From: CADCVQ01 sp038260305
Lineage (GTDB): Bacteria > Actinomycetota > Thermoleophilia > Solirubrobacterales > Solirubrobacteraceae
DNA: 64,000 bases
Assembly: GCA_038260305.1 (NCBI GenBank)
Contig: JBBSNY010000012.1
Coordinates: 1-64,000, forward strand
Direction: 5' to 3'
In this document: one piece after another, positions 15,697 to 24,479 of the stretch
Numbering within the stretch: the first letter of the stretch is position 1
Layout of the letters: each line of letters starts with the position of its first letter
Made by a program: the position numbers and the translations under genes
Notes under the pieces: generated by a model
What the model was told of the DNA's origin: nothing
The model's database searches: none
What the model saw: only the letters and a program-made list of their open reading frames with translations

Positions 15697-16599
15697 ATGA
15701 ATCTCCGGCAGCTGCGCTACCTCGTCGCGCTCTCCGACGAGCGCCACTTCACCCGCGCGGCCGCCCGCGAGCACGTCGCCCAGCCAGCGCTGTCGCAGCA
15801 GATCCGCAGCCTCGAGGCCGAGGTCGGCCTCGCGCTCGTGCAGCGCACGACGCGCAAGGTCGCGATGACCGAGGCCGGCGACCTGCTCGTCGCCCGCGCG
15901 CGGCGCGCGCTCGCCGAGCTCGACGCCGCGCAGGCCGAATTGCAGTCGCTCGCCGGGGTGCAGGCCGGTCGCCTGTCGGTCGGCGCGCTGCACACGATGG
16001 GCCCCGTCGACCTGTCCTTGCTGCTCGCGACGTTTCACGAGCGCTACCCCGCCGTCGAGCTCACGGTGCGCGAGCAGTCCAGCGAGGAGCTCGCCGCGAT
16101 GCTGCGCGAGGACGAGGTCGATCTCGCGTTCCTGTCGGTCACCGAGCGCATCCAGAGCCGCGGCCTCACGCTGCGCCCGCTCGTCAGCGAGGAGCTCGTC
16201 GTCGTGCTCGCGCTCGGCCACCCGCTCGCCGGGCGCGAGCAGCTGCGGATCGGCGACCTCGCGGGCGAGCCGTTCATCAGCTTCCGCGAGGGCGCGCGGC
16301 TGCGCGAGCTGCTGACGACGGCCGCCGCGGGCGCGGGCTTCGAGCCGAAGATCGCGCTGGAGTCCAACGAGAGCCGCCGCATCCGCAGCCTCGTCTCGCG
16401 CGGCCTCGGCGTCGGGATCCTGCCGCGCTCGGACGCCGAGGGGCCGGGCTCGGTCGTCGCGGTCTGCGACCTCGTCGAACCGCCGCTGACGCGCGACGTC
16501 ACGCTCGCCTCGCGCGCCGAGCGGCGGCCGTCGCCCGCGGCGGAGGCGTTCCTCGCGCTGACCGTCGAGGTCTACGCCGACGGCGCGCCGTCGAGCTGA
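15697..16599 (+). CDS. LysR family transcriptional regulator
   Basis: The 300-residue product begins with the LysR winged-helix domain: MNLRQLRYLVALSDERHFTR, AAREHVAQPALSQQIRSLE and TEAG ending at about residue 62. A linker helix and an effector domain of periplasmic-binding-protein type follow (VGALHTMG, LTVREQSSEELAAMLRE, LVVVLALGHPLAG, GLGVGILPRSDA). It resembles CynR/CbbR-like members, but the effector is unknown. It is transcribed divergently from the SDR at 14642-15469, its likely target. Its last codons lie inside the first copy of a 39-bp tandem repeat. Confidence 0.9.
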   Translation: MNLRQLRYLVALSDERHFTRAAAREHVAQPALSQQIRSLEAEVGLALVQRTTRKVAMTEAGDLLVARARRALAELDAAQAELQSLAGVQAGRLSVGALHTMGPVDLSLLLATFHERYPAVELTVREQSSEELAAMLREDEVDLAFLSVTERIQSRGLTLRPLVSEELVVVLALGHPLAGREQLRIGDLAGEPFISFREGARLRELLTTAAAGAGFEPKIALESNESRRIRSLVSRGLGVGILPRSDAEGPGSVVAVCDLVEPPLTRDVTLASRAERRPSPAAEAFLALTVEVYADGAPSS

Positions 16600-16712
16600 T
16601 CGTCGCGGGGCACGGGGGACGGCGCGCCGCCGCGCTGATCGTTGCGGGGCCGCGGCGACGGTGAGCCGCTGCGCTGATCCTCGCCGGGCCGCGGCGACGG
16701 CGAGCCGCACGG
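16579..16712. repeat. 39-bp tandem repeat spanning the LysR stop codon
   Basis: Copies begin at 16579, 16618, 16657 and 16696 with an exact 39-base period; the last is partial. Each unit starts GACGGCGCGCCG or a close variant and contains CTGATC. In copy 1 the TGA of CTGATC is the stop codon of the LysR gene, so the array starts inside the coding region and runs into the intergenic space. Divergence between units is a few bases. Confidence 0.85.
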
Positions 16713-16768
16713 ATGAACGATCTTCGCCGCGGGGGCGTCCGCGCCCGCCCGGGCGTAGCCTTGGGCTG

Positions 16769-17560
16769 GTGATCGCCCTCGTCACGGGAGCCTCGAGCGG
16801 GATCGGCGAGGCGACCGCCCGCCGTCTGGCGCGTGAGCCGGGCGCGAGGCTTGTCCTCGTCGCGCGTCGCGAGCAGCGCCTGGGAGCGCTGGCCGACGAG
16901 CTGCCCTGCGAGGTTACGGTGATCGCCGCCGACATCACCGAGCCGGACGCGCCGGCCCGCATCGCCGCTGCCGTCGAGGCCGAGCACGGCCGCCTTGACC
17001 TGCTCGTCAACAACGCGGGCGCCTCCTGGCGGGCGACGTTCGAGGAGGGCGGCTGGGAGAACGTCCGCCGCCACATGGAGCTGAACTTCGACGCCCAGCT
17101 TCGCGTCACCGAGGCCCTGCTGCCGCTGCTGCGCCAGTCGGCGCCGAGCGCGATCGTCAATGTCGCGAGCACCGCGGGCCGGGTGGCGCGCGGCGGAACG
17201 GGCGCCTACTCGGCGTCGAAGTTCGCGTTCGCCGGCTGGTCGGACGCGCTCCACCTCGAGGAGGCCGCGCACGGGGTGCACGTCGGGCTCGTGCTGCCGG
17301 GCTTCGTCGCGACGGAGGGCTTTCCGCAGCGCGAGCTCGTCGAGCGGGCGCTGACCCGCTGGATGGTGTCCACGCCCGAGCGCGTCGCGGAGGCGATCAT
17401 CGATGCCGGTCCCGGCGGGCGGGCGGAGCGCTACGTGCCGCGGGCGTACTGGATCGCGGCGACGGCTCGCGTCGTGGCGCCGCGGCTCGTACGACGGATC
17501 CTGCGCGGTGGCGCGGCCGAGCGGCTCGCGACGACGACGCCCGGCACGATCGATCGCTGA
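16769..17560 (+). CDS. Short-chain dehydrogenase/reductase
   Basis: GTG 16769 gives 263 residues that begin directly with the first strand and TGASSGIGEATARRLA. NNAG follows in LLVNNAGASWR, then the Ser in VNVASTAGR and the YxxxK pair in GAYSASKFAFAGW. LPGFVATEGFP is the usual post-catalytic segment, and the C-terminal part is basic. This is a classical SDR of the DltE/YqjQ style acting on an unknown alcohol or ketone. The 16661 start would add repeat-derived sequence and is unlikely. The gene follows the LysR gene on the same strand, separated by the 39-bp repeats. Confidence 0.85.
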   Translation: MIALVTGASSGIGEATARRLAREPGARLVLVARREQRLGALADELPCEVTVIAADITEPDAPARIAAAVEAEHGRLDLLVNNAGASWRATFEEGGWENVRRHMELNFDAQLRVTEALLPLLRQSAPSAIVNVASTAGRVARGGTGAYSASKFAFAGWSDALHLEEAAHGVHVGLVLPGFVATEGFPQRELVERALTRWMVSTPERVAEAIIDAGPGGRAERYVPRAYWIAATARVVAPRLVRRILRGGAAERLATTTPGTIDR

Positions 17561-17711
17561 CGGGTGCCGCCCGTCGGGCGCCGTCGTCGCGGGTGCGGTA
17601 CGGATCGCGCGGCCGCGGGCGCAGTCGGGCTTCAGCCTCCGGCCGGGATCGTGGCCGCGCGCCGGGTCGCGGGCACGGCTGCCATGCGCCGCCCGCCGAT
17701 ACATTGGCGCC

Positions 17712-18473
17712 GTGCCGCCGTACGCCACGCTGCGCTACGAGGTCGCCGACGCCGTCGCCACGATCGCGCTCGATCGGCCCGACACGCGCAACGCCCTGTC
17801 GGATGCGGTGCTCCGGGAGCTGCTCGCGGCGTTCGCGCGGGCTCGCGACGACATCGGCGTGCGCTGCGTGGTGCTCGCGTCGACGCATCCGACGGTGTTC
17901 TCCAGCGGCGGCGACCTCGCCCATTTCGCCGAGGCCGACGTGTCGCTGTTCCCGCGCCTGTTCACGCTCATCGGCGACCTGCGCAAGCCCGTCATCTGCG
18001 CGGCGGGCGGCCACGTGCTCGCCGGCGCGCTCGGCCTCGCGCTCGCCTGCGACCTCGTTATCGCGAGCGAACGCGCGACGTTCGGCACGCCGGAGGTGAA
18101 CGTCGGCCTCTTCCCCTTCATGGTCTCGGCGCTGCTCGCGCGCAACGTCGGCGCGAAGGTCTGCACCGAGCTGCTGCTGCTCGGCGACCGCATCGACGCG
18201 CACGAGGCGCGGCGCGTCGGGATCGTCAACCGCGTCGTCGCGCCGGAGGAGCTCGACGCGGCGGTCGGCGAGTGGGCGGCCCGGATCGCGGGAAGGTCCG
18301 CCCATGTGATGGCCCTCGGCAAAGACGCGCTGCGCCGGACCCGTGAGCTGGCGCTCGAGGATGCGCTCGTTGTGCTGTCCGAGCGGCTGACCGTCGCGCT
18401 GGGTAGCGACGACGCGCGCGAGGGCATCGCGGCGTTCCTCGAGCGACGCGAGCCACGGTGGACCGGCAGATAG
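17712..18473 (+). CDS. Enoyl-CoA hydratase/isomerase family protein
   Basis: GTG 17712 gives 253 residues of the crotonase family. The CoA- and oxyanion-binding segments are visible: ALDRPDTRNALSDAVL, VFSSGGDLAHFAEAD and ICAAGGHVLAGALGLALACD, then ATFGTPEVNVGLFP. The usual catalytic Glu region reads GLFPFMVSALLARNVG. Some family members with this pattern are isomerases or degraders of unsaturated acyl-CoA rather than strict hydratases. The gene overlaps the start of the next gene by 16 bases, so the two are coupled. Cytosolic. Confidence 0.85.
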   Translation: MPPYATLRYEVADAVATIALDRPDTRNALSDAVLRELLAAFARARDDIGVRCVVLASTHPTVFSSGGDLAHFAEADVSLFPRLFTLIGDLRKPVICAAGGHVLAGALGLALACDLVIASERATFGTPEVNVGLFPFMVSALLARNVGAKVCTELLLLGDRIDAHEARRVGIVNRVVAPEELDAAVGEWAARIAGRSAHVMALGKDALRRTRELALEDALVVLSERLTVALGSDDAREGIAAFLERREPRWTGR

Positions 18474-19201
18474 TCGCGCTGCTGTGCCGCACGTCGGACC
18501 GCAGCCCGGACGGTGCGGCCGGGACGCGCGAGCTCGGCGAGCTGCTCGACGCCCGGATCGTCGGGTCGGCCGGCGCGCCGGCGACCTGCGGCTGGGCCGA
18601 CGACCTACGCGACGCCCGCGGCTGCCTGCTCGAGGCCGGTGGCCAGCTCGACGATGCCTTCGTCGCGCGGCGCGTTCCGATCCTGCTCGCGCCGGAGTGC
18701 TCGATCGCCGTCGCCACGCTGCCCGTCCTCGCGCGCCATCACCCGGGCGCGTCGGTGCTGTGGCTCGACGCGCACGCCGACTTCCACACCCCGCAGACGA
18801 CGGCCAGCGGCTACCTCGCCGGGATGTGCCTTGCCGGGGCCTGCGGCCTGTGGGACACCGGTTTCGGCACCGGCCCCGATCCGGGGCGCGTCATCACCCA
18901 CGGCGTCCGCGAGGTCGAGGGCCCCGAGCGCGTTGCGCTCGATCGCAGCGGCGTCGCGCGCATCGAGCGCGCCGAGCAGGCCGACGGGCTCGAGCTCTTC
19001 CTGCACCTCGACCTCGACGTCCTCGATCCCGACACGTTCCCGTCGGGGTTCCCGGTCGACGGCGGCCTGCTGCCCGCCGAGCTGCGCGCGTTCCTCGTCG
19101 AGCTGGCGAGCGGCTGCACGATCCTCGGCGCCGAGATCACGGCCGCCGCGCCTGAGCACGGCGAGCTCGTCGTCGACGCGATCACCCCGCTGCTGGCGTA
19201 G
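18458..19201 (+). CDS. Arginase/agmatinase family ureohydrolase
   Basis: The 247-residue protein begins at GTG 18458 inside the end of the enoyl-CoA hydratase gene. It carries the binuclear manganese motifs of the ureohydrolase family: WLDAHADFHTP and LDLDVLDPDTFPSG. The final EITAAAPEHG is close to the family's E-x-x-P segment. It is shorter than typical arginases (about 300 residues), and the usual early GGDHS motif is replaced by APECSIAVATLP. Activity on arginine is therefore uncertain; related short members act on other guanidino or formimino compounds. Confidence 0.8.
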   Translation: MDRQIVALLCRTSDRSPDGAAGTRELGELLDARIVGSAGAPATCGWADDLRDARGCLLEAGGQLDDAFVARRVPILLAPECSIAVATLPVLARHHPGASVLWLDAHADFHTPQTTASGYLAGMCLAGACGLWDTGFGTGPDPGRVITHGVREVEGPERVALDRSGVARIERAEQADGLELFLHLDLDVLDPDTFPSGFPVDGGLLPAELRAFLVELASGCTILGAEITAAAPEHGELVVDAITPLLA

Positions 19202-19304
19202 CCCGGCGTCCGCGGGCGCCGCTGAGCGCGCGCTTCACCGCTTCGGGGTCGGCGAGGCGCCAGGCTGAGGGTGACCGCGGCTCGGCGTTCTACTCTCCGC
19301 AGTC

Positions 19305-20042
19305 GTGTCTACCGCACCCGACATCCACCCCGCCGCCGCTACCGGCTTCGCTCGCGCCGCGGAGTCCTACGAACGCGGCCGGCCTGGCTATCCGGACGAG
19401 GCCGTCGACTGGCTGAAGCGCCATCTGCTGGGCCCGCAGATCATCGACCTCGCCGCGGGGACGGGCAAGTTCACGCGCATGCTCGCGGCGCGCGGCTATG
19501 ACGTCCTCGCCGTCGAGCCGGTCGCCGAGATGCGGGCGCTGATCGGCGAAGGCATCACGGCGATCGCGGGCACGGCGGAGCAGATCCCCGTGCCCGACGC
19601 CTGCGCGGACGCCGTGACCGTCGCGCAGGCCTTCCACTGGTTTGACGGCGAGCGCGCGCTGCCCGAGATCCATCGCGTCCTGCGCCCCGGTGCCACGCTC
19701 GCGGTCGTGTGGAACCGCCGCGTCGACGACGAGGTCAACCAGCGCCTGAACGCGCTGCTGGCACCCGTCCGCGGCGACACGCCGGCGCACGCGCTCGACG
19801 CCTGGCGGCGCCCGCTCGAGCACGTCGAGCACTTCGAGCCGGCCGTCCAGCGGCGCTTCGACAACGAGCAGCGCCTCGACGGCGACGGGCTCGTCGATCG
19901 CTTCGGATCGGTCAGCTTCGTCGCGGCGCTCGACGACGAGCCGCGCGCGGCGCTGCTCGCCCAGCTGCGCGAGCTCGCGGGCGACGACGGCGTGACGCTG
20001 CGCTACCGCACCGAGGTCGAGGTCTTCCGGCGCGTCGACTGA
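19305..20042 (+). CDS. Class I SAM-dependent methyltransferase
   Basis: The 245-residue product starts at GTG 19305. Methyltransferase motif I is IIDLAAGTGKFTRMLAA, followed by the acidic strand LAVEPVAEMRAL and, at motif IV, DAVTVAQAFHWFDGERAL. A HWF motif at that place is typical of the UbiE/trans-aconitate methyltransferase-like group with small-molecule substrates. VLRPGATLAVVWNRR is motif VI. The substrate is unknown. No operon is obvious: it sits 103 bases after the ureohydrolase gene and 60 bases before the CoA-transferase gene. Confidence 0.85.
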   Translation: MSTAPDIHPAAATGFARAAESYERGRPGYPDEAVDWLKRHLLGPQIIDLAAGTGKFTRMLAARGYDVLAVEPVAEMRALIGEGITAIAGTAEQIPVPDACADAVTVAQAFHWFDGERALPEIHRVLRPGATLAVVWNRRVDDEVNQRLNALLAPVRGDTPAHALDAWRRPLEHVEHFEPAVQRRFDNEQRLDGDGLVDRFGSVSFVAALDDEPRAALLAQLRELAGDDGVTLRYRTEVEVFRRVD

Positions 20043-20102
20043 GCTGACGCGCGCGGCCGACCGCCGCCCCGCGGCGAGCACACCGCCGCCCGATGGCCGA
20101 AC

Positions 20103-21350
20103 ATGGCGAGCATGGATCGGCTCGCCCTCGCCGGCATCCGCGTGCTCGACCTCAGCCGGCTGCTGCCCGGCGGCTTCTGCTCGCTGCTGCTCGCCGACCA
20201 CGGTGCGGACGTACTCAAGGTCGAGGACACCGGCGCGGGCGACTACCTGCGCTGGGCACAGCCGACGATCGCGGGCGCGGCGCCGACCGCCGACTCGGCG
20301 CTGTTTCTCGCGCTGAACCGCAACAAGCGCTCGATCCGGATCGATCTCAAGCACGGCGCCGGACGCGCGGTCCTGCTCGCGCTCGTGCACGAGCACGACG
20401 TCGTGCTCGAGTCGTTCCGACCGGGCGTCATGGACCGCCTCGGCGTCGGCTACGACGTCCTGCGCGCGGCCAACCCGCGCATCGTCCTGTGCTCGATCAG
20501 CGGCTACGGCCAGGATGGGCCGCTGCGCGACCGCGCCGGCCACGACATGAACTACCTCGCCCTCGCGGGGATGCTCGGCCTCGGCGGCGACGGGCCGGAC
20601 GCGCCGCCGCTGCAGCCGGCGGGCCAGATCGCCGACCTCGGCGGCGGCGCCTTGACGGCGGCCTTCGGGATCCTCGCCGCGCTGCGCGAGCGCGATCGCA
20701 GCGGCGAGGGGCAGCACATCGACGTCTCGATGTCCGACGGTGCGCTGTCGTGGCTGGCCCTCGTCGCCGCGCGCCACTTCGCCGACGCGACGCTTCCGGC
20801 GCGCGGGCGCCACGAGCTCGCCGGAGGGATCGTCTGCTACCGGCCCTACGCGTGCTCCGACGGCGGCTGGGTCGCGCTCGCGGCGCTCGAACCGCGCTTC
20901 TGGGCGGCCTTCTGTCGCGGGGTCGAACGCGAGGACCTCGTCGAGGCGCAGTTCGACGCGCCCGGCGGTGAGGCGCATGCCGAGCTCGAGGCGATCTTCG
21001 CCGGCCGCACGCGCGCCGAATGGGAGCGCTTCGCCGACGCCGTCGAGTGCTGCCTCGAGCCCGTGCTCGGCCTCGACGAGGCGTTGGAGTCCGAGCACGT
21101 CGCGGCGCGCGGGATGGTCGTCGAGCTCGATCAGCCCGGCGCGGACGCGCCGGTGCGCCAGCTCGCGACGCCGGTGCGGCTGTCGCGCACGCCGGCGGAC
21201 GCCAACCGCCTGCCCGGCCCGGCCCTCGGGGAGCACACCGAGGCGGTGCTGCGGGCGGCCGGCTACGACGACGACGCGATCGCCGAGCTGCTACGAACGG
21301 GCGCCGTCGCGGGCCCCCGGCCCGACGACGCCGGCTCGTTTCTGAGCTGA
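20103..21350 (+). CDS. CaiB/BaiF family (class III) CoA-transferase
   Basis: The 415-residue protein (start ATG 20103 or 20112) matches class III CoA-transferases. It has GIRVLDLSRLLPGGFCSLLLA, GADVLKVEDTGAGDYLRW, ALNRNKRSIRIDLK, and VLESFRPGVMDRLGVGYD. GHDMNYLALAGMLG holds the catalytic Asp. Length and order fit the alpha-methylacyl-CoA racemase/CaiB branch (about 360-410 residues). It probably moves CoA between carboxylates or racemises a 2-methylacyl-CoA. The latter would be relevant if the PKS product at 38.5-49 kb is 2-methyl branched, but that link is speculation. Confidence 0.9.
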   Translation: MASMDRLALAGIRVLDLSRLLPGGFCSLLLADHGADVLKVEDTGAGDYLRWAQPTIAGAAPTADSALFLALNRNKRSIRIDLKHGAGRAVLLALVHEHDVVLESFRPGVMDRLGVGYDVLRAANPRIVLCSISGYGQDGPLRDRAGHDMNYLALAGMLGLGGDGPDAPPLQPAGQIADLGGGALTAAFGILAALRERDRSGEGQHIDVSMSDGALSWLALVAARHFADATLPARGRHELAGGIVCYRPYACSDGGWVALAALEPRFWAAFCRGVEREDLVEAQFDAPGGEAHAELEAIFAGRTRAEWERFADAVECCLEPVLGLDEALESEHVAARGMVVELDQPGADAPVRQLATPVRLSRTPADANRLPGPALGEHTEAVLRAAGYDDDAIAELLRTGAVAGPRPDDAGSFLS

Positions 21351-21390
21351 CAGCATGCGTCCCCGACGCGGGAGTCGCGCCACTGGTTGC

Positions 21391-21945
21391 TCAGGAAGAA
21401 GCGCCCGACGCACGCCCGCTGACCGGTGCGTGCCCCCAGGCGTCGCGCTCGAGCACGAAGTACAGCTGCTCGGCCCCCCAGATGTGACGGCTTCCGTGCA
21501 TGGCGAAGCCAAGCTTGCCGAGCACATTTCGCGAGCGCGCGTTGGCCTCGCGCGTGATCGCGACGATGCGATCGAGCGCGAGCGGCCCGAAGCCCTCCGT
21601 AAGGACCGAGCGACCGACCTCGGTCGCGTACCCGCGGCCCCAGAAGTCGCGGCCGAACGCGTACCCGAGCGCCGTATCGGGGCCGCCGGGCGCGAGCGGG
21701 AAGAGGCCCGCCTCGCCGATCAGCAGACCCGACTCGCGCTCGAAGACCGGCCAGAACGAGTAGCCGCCGAGCTCCTGCTGGAGCATCGAGCGCTCGATCG
21801 AGGCGCGCGTTCCGGCGAGGTCGCGCGCCCCGCCAAGCAGGGCCATCGCGGCCGGATCGCCGTACAGCACCTCGTACAGCTCGGCCAGGTCGCCGGGCTC
21901 GTAGGCCCGCATCGCGAGCCGTTGCGTGAAAATCGGCAATCCCAT
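21391..21945 (-). CDS. GNAT family N-acetyltransferase
   Basis: ATG 21945 gives 184 residues of the RimJ/RimL-type GNAT fold: FTQRLAMRAYEPGDLAEL at the start, then GEAGLFPLAPG, LGYAFGRDFWGRGYATE (the acetyl-CoA pyrophosphate loop region), and ANARSRNVLGKLGFAMHG. These proteins acetylate amino groups of proteins or small molecules with acetyl-CoA. The substrate is unknown. It is divergent from the membrane protein gene at 22059, with a near-perfect inverted repeat between the two starts. Confidence 0.9.
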   Translation of the reverse strand: MGLPIFTQRLAMRAYEPGDLAELYEVLYGDPAAMALLGGARDLAGTRASIERSMLQQELGGYSFWPVFERESGLLIGEAGLFPLAPGGPDTALGYAFGRDFWGRGYATEVGRSVLTEGFGPLALDRIVAITREANARSRNVLGKLGFAMHGSRHIWGAEQLYFVLERDAWGHAPVSGRASGASS

Positions 21946-22006
21946 CGCCGACGATCTTGACGGGTCGGCTCCGGCGGCGGTCCGGCGCCGACCCACCGCG
22001 CGATCG

Positions 22007-22037
22007 TTGGTTGCGCGGCCCTGGCCGCGTAACCAAC
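22007..22037. promoter_or_regulatory. Near-perfect 15-bp inverted repeat between divergent starts
   Basis: GTTGGTTGCGCGGCC (22007-22021 less one, read to 22020) faces GGCCGCGTAACCAAC (22023-22037) across a two-base centre; 14 of 15 positions pair. It lies 62 bases upstream of the GNAT start and 22 bases upstream of the membrane protein start. The symmetry and position suggest an operator for a dimeric repressor acting on both genes. A transcribed hairpin is the alternative. Confidence 0.5.
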
Positions 22038-22058
22038 CATCTAAGGTCCTCGCCGAGC

Positions 22059-23789
22059 ATGAGCGAGCGCCCGCGATCCAAGGCCGAGCCCGACATCGCG
22101 GCGGCCACGCGACTCGAGGACGACCCCGCCGCGGCGCCGCCGGACGCCACGGCACAACCCGACGGGGATCCGCCGGAGGCGCTGTCGCAGCCGCCGTCGC
22201 GCCCCCGCCACGAGCCCTCGCGCCGTCCGATCGTCTGGTACGCCGCGCTCGCCGTCCTGCTTGTCGCGGTCGCCTACCTCATGCTCTATCTCACGCGCGG
22301 GTTGACGTTCAACCTCGACGAGTGGATCGTCGTCACCGAGCGCCGCGGGCCGGGCGCGCCGTCGCTGCTCGCACCGCACAACGAGCACCTCTCGATCCTC
22401 ATCATCGGGCCGTTCCTCGCGTTGCTGAAGCTCGGCGGGCTCGACGCCTACACGCTGCTCATGATGCCGCTCGTCGCGCTGCAGGCCGCGCTCGGCGTGC
22501 TGCTGTTTCAGACCGCGCGCGTCCGCGTCGGCGTCGGCATCGCCGTCGGAGTGGCGGCCATGGCGCTGTTGTCCGGTCTCGCCTACGAGAACTTCCTGAT
22601 CGCCGGCCAGGCCGGGCAGATGGCCTCGATCGTCGCCGGCGTCGCGGCCTTCCTCGTGCTCGACCGCGAGCCGAGCCCGCGCAACGACCGGCTCGTGTGC
22701 GGCCTCATGATCGTCGCGCTGTGCTCGTCGGGGCTCGGCATCCCGATCCTCGTCGGGATCGCCGTCGAGCTGCTGCTGACGCCCGCCGGGCGCAAGCGGC
22801 TGTGGCTCGTCGGCGTGCCGTTCGCGCTGTACCTGCTCTGGTACGTCTTCTACGGAACCAACCGCGCCGGGCTGCACGACTACGCGCTCAGCGCGCTGTG
22901 GGCCTGGACGGCGCTCGGCAACGCCGCCGGCGCGCTCATCGGCGAGCGCCAGAACGAGCCCGGCCAGCAGATGCTGGTCCTGCTGCTCGTCGTGCTGGCC
23001 TACCGCACGTTCCGGATCAAGCCGGCGGGGCGCGTGCGGATGGCCGCGATCGCGGTCGTGCTGCTGAGCTTCTACGGGCTGACTGCGATCTCGCGCCACG
23101 ACGTCGCGCCGCCGTCCTCGTCGCGCTACCTGACCGTCGGGATCGTCTTCCTGCTGCTCATGCTCGTCGAGGCCGGGCGCGGTTGGCGGATCCGCGCATG
23201 GGCGCCGTACGTCGTCGTCCTGCTCGCGCTGATCTCCTTCTCCAAGGACAACAAGATCGCCTTCAAGGACGGCCGCGCGCTGTTCCTGCAGCGTTCCGAC
23301 CACGTCCGCGCCTCGCTGACCGCGATCGACCTGCTCGGCCGCGACCGCGTCGACGCGAAGTTCGAGATCGCGCCGCTCGCCGCGCCCTTCCTCGAAGCCG
23401 GGCACTGGTTCGACGCGCTCGACGGCCTGCGCGGCAACCCCGCCTACACGCTGGCGCAGCTCGCCGCCGCGCCGCCCGACGCACGGGCCTTCGCCGACGA
23501 CACGCTCGTGCGCGCCGGCGGCCTCGCGCTCGGGCCCGCGGCGGCGCTCGGCGGACCGTGCCGCAGGCTGAGCGCGAGTGGGGTCGTGCCGGCGTCGGGG
23601 GTGCGCGTGCAGGCGACGAGCAACAAGCCGCTGACGATCAGCGCGCGGCGCTTCGGCGAGGACTGGATCGTCGTCGGCGTGCTGCCGATCGCGCCGGGCC
23701 GCGCCGTCGACCTGCGCCCGCTGACCGACAATTCGCCGCTGCCTTACCGGGTGCAGGCGCCCGGCGCGGCGAGCATCTGCCGGCTCTGA
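22059..23789 (+). CDS. Large polytopic membrane protein (glycosyltransferase-C-like topology)
   Basis: ATG 22059 gives 576 residues. After a Pro/Asp-rich cytoplasmic start come 9-11 hydrophobic helices, the first being VWYAALAVLLVAVAYLMLYL. The loop after helix 1, TFNLDEWIVVTERRG, has an acidic residue where GT-C glycosyltransferases keep a catalytic Asp, and HNEHLSILIIGPFLALLK follows. The last 170 residues are soluble and probably extracytoplasmic. The layout resembles bacterial GT-C or O-antigen-polymerase-like proteins, but no motif is decisive. The 3' end meets the broken DAHP synthase gene with no spacer. Confidence 0.65.
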   Translation: MSERPRSKAEPDIAAATRLEDDPAAAPPDATAQPDGDPPEALSQPPSRPRHEPSRRPIVWYAALAVLLVAVAYLMLYLTRGLTFNLDEWIVVTERRGPGAPSLLAPHNEHLSILIIGPFLALLKLGGLDAYTLLMMPLVALQAALGVLLFQTARVRVGVGIAVGVAAMALLSGLAYENFLIAGQAGQMASIVAGVAAFLVLDREPSPRNDRLVCGLMIVALCSSGLGIPILVGIAVELLLTPAGRKRLWLVGVPFALYLLWYVFYGTNRAGLHDYALSALWAWTALGNAAGALIGERQNEPGQQMLVLLLVVLAYRTFRIKPAGRVRMAAIAVVLLSFYGLTAISRHDVAPPSSSRYLTVGIVFLLLMLVEAGRGWRIRAWAPYVVVLLALISFSKDNKIAFKDGRALFLQRSDHVRASLTAIDLLGRDRVDAKFEIAPLAAPFLEAGHWFDALDGLRGNPAYTLAQLAAAPPDARAFADDTLVRAGGLALGPAAALGGPCRRLSASGVVPASGVRVQATSNKPLTISARRFGEDWIVVGVLPIAPGRAVDLRPLTDNSPLPYRVQAPGAASICRL

Positions 23790-23803
23790 TCGAGATCCTC
23801 GCC

Positions 23804-24367
23804 GTGGCTCGCGAGGCGACGGGGTTGCCGGTCGTGACCGAGCTGCTGGACGCCGAGCACGCCGATGCGATCGCGGCGGTCGCCGACGTCGTCCAGATCG
23901 GCGCCCGCAACATGCAGAACTACGCGCTGCTCGAGGTCGCCGGGCGGCTCGGCAAGCCGGTGCTGCTGAAGCGCGGCCTGTCGTCGTCGCTGGAGGAGCT
24001 GCTGATGGCGGCCGACTACGTGCTCAAGGAGGGCACCGAGGAGGTCATCCTCTGCGAGCGAGGGATCCGCACGTTCGAGACGGCAACCCGCTTCACGCTC
24101 GACCTCGGCGCCGTGCCGTGGCTGAAGCTGCACACCCACCTGCCGGTCGTCGTCGACCCCTCGCATGCCGCGGGCGATCGCCGCCTCGTCGAGCCGATGT
24201 CGCGCGCGGCAGCTGCCGTCGGTGCGGACGGGATCATCGTCGAGGTCCACGACGACCCCGAGCACGCCCGCTGCGACGGCCCGCAGTCGCTGTTCGCCTC
24301 GGATTTCGCCGCCTACGCGCGCGATGTCGCGGCGCACGCCGCGCTGCTCGGCAAGCAGCTCGCGTAG
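23804..24367 (+). pseudogene. C-terminal remnant of DAHP synthase (class I-beta AroF/AroG)
   Basis: The frame encodes about 190 residues that match the second two thirds of 3-deoxy-7-phosphoheptulonate synthase: VQIGARNMQNYALLEV, GKPVLLKRGLSSSLEELLMA, VILCERGIRTFETATR, HLPVVVDPSHAAGDR, GIIVEVHDDPEHA and DGPQSL. The N-terminal part with the AGPC motif and the first phosphoenolpyruvate contacts is missing; coding similarity begins abruptly near 23786, overlapping the stop of the membrane protein gene. Without that part the barrel cannot close, so it should be inactive. GTG 23804 is only the first available start. Confidence 0.75.
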
Positions 24368-24380
24368 CTTCGCGCCGAGT

Positions 24381-24479
24381 CATGCAGGGCGCGATCACCG
24401 ACCTCTTCGCCGGAGTCGCGGTTTCCGATCTCGACGCCGCGAGCGCGTCGCCTCGACCCGACGGAGCCGCTGGGGGCTA
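24381..24479 (+). pseudogene. N-terminal stub of a VOC (glyoxalase-like) protein
   Basis: ATG 24381 opens a 32-codon frame whose first 20 residues, MQGAITDLFAGVAVSDLDAA, are the usual first strand and helix of small VOC superfamily proteins. After that the sequence turns unrelated (SPRPDGAAGG) and stops at TAG 24479. The family normally needs 110-130 residues, so this is a truncated relic, directly beside the broken DAHP synthase. Confidence 0.5.

Noticed and set aside
21926..24367. An 813-residue fusion of an N-terminal region with DAHP synthase
   Set aside because: Only the last 190 codons are DAHP synthase; the rest is a shadow of the membrane protein gene.
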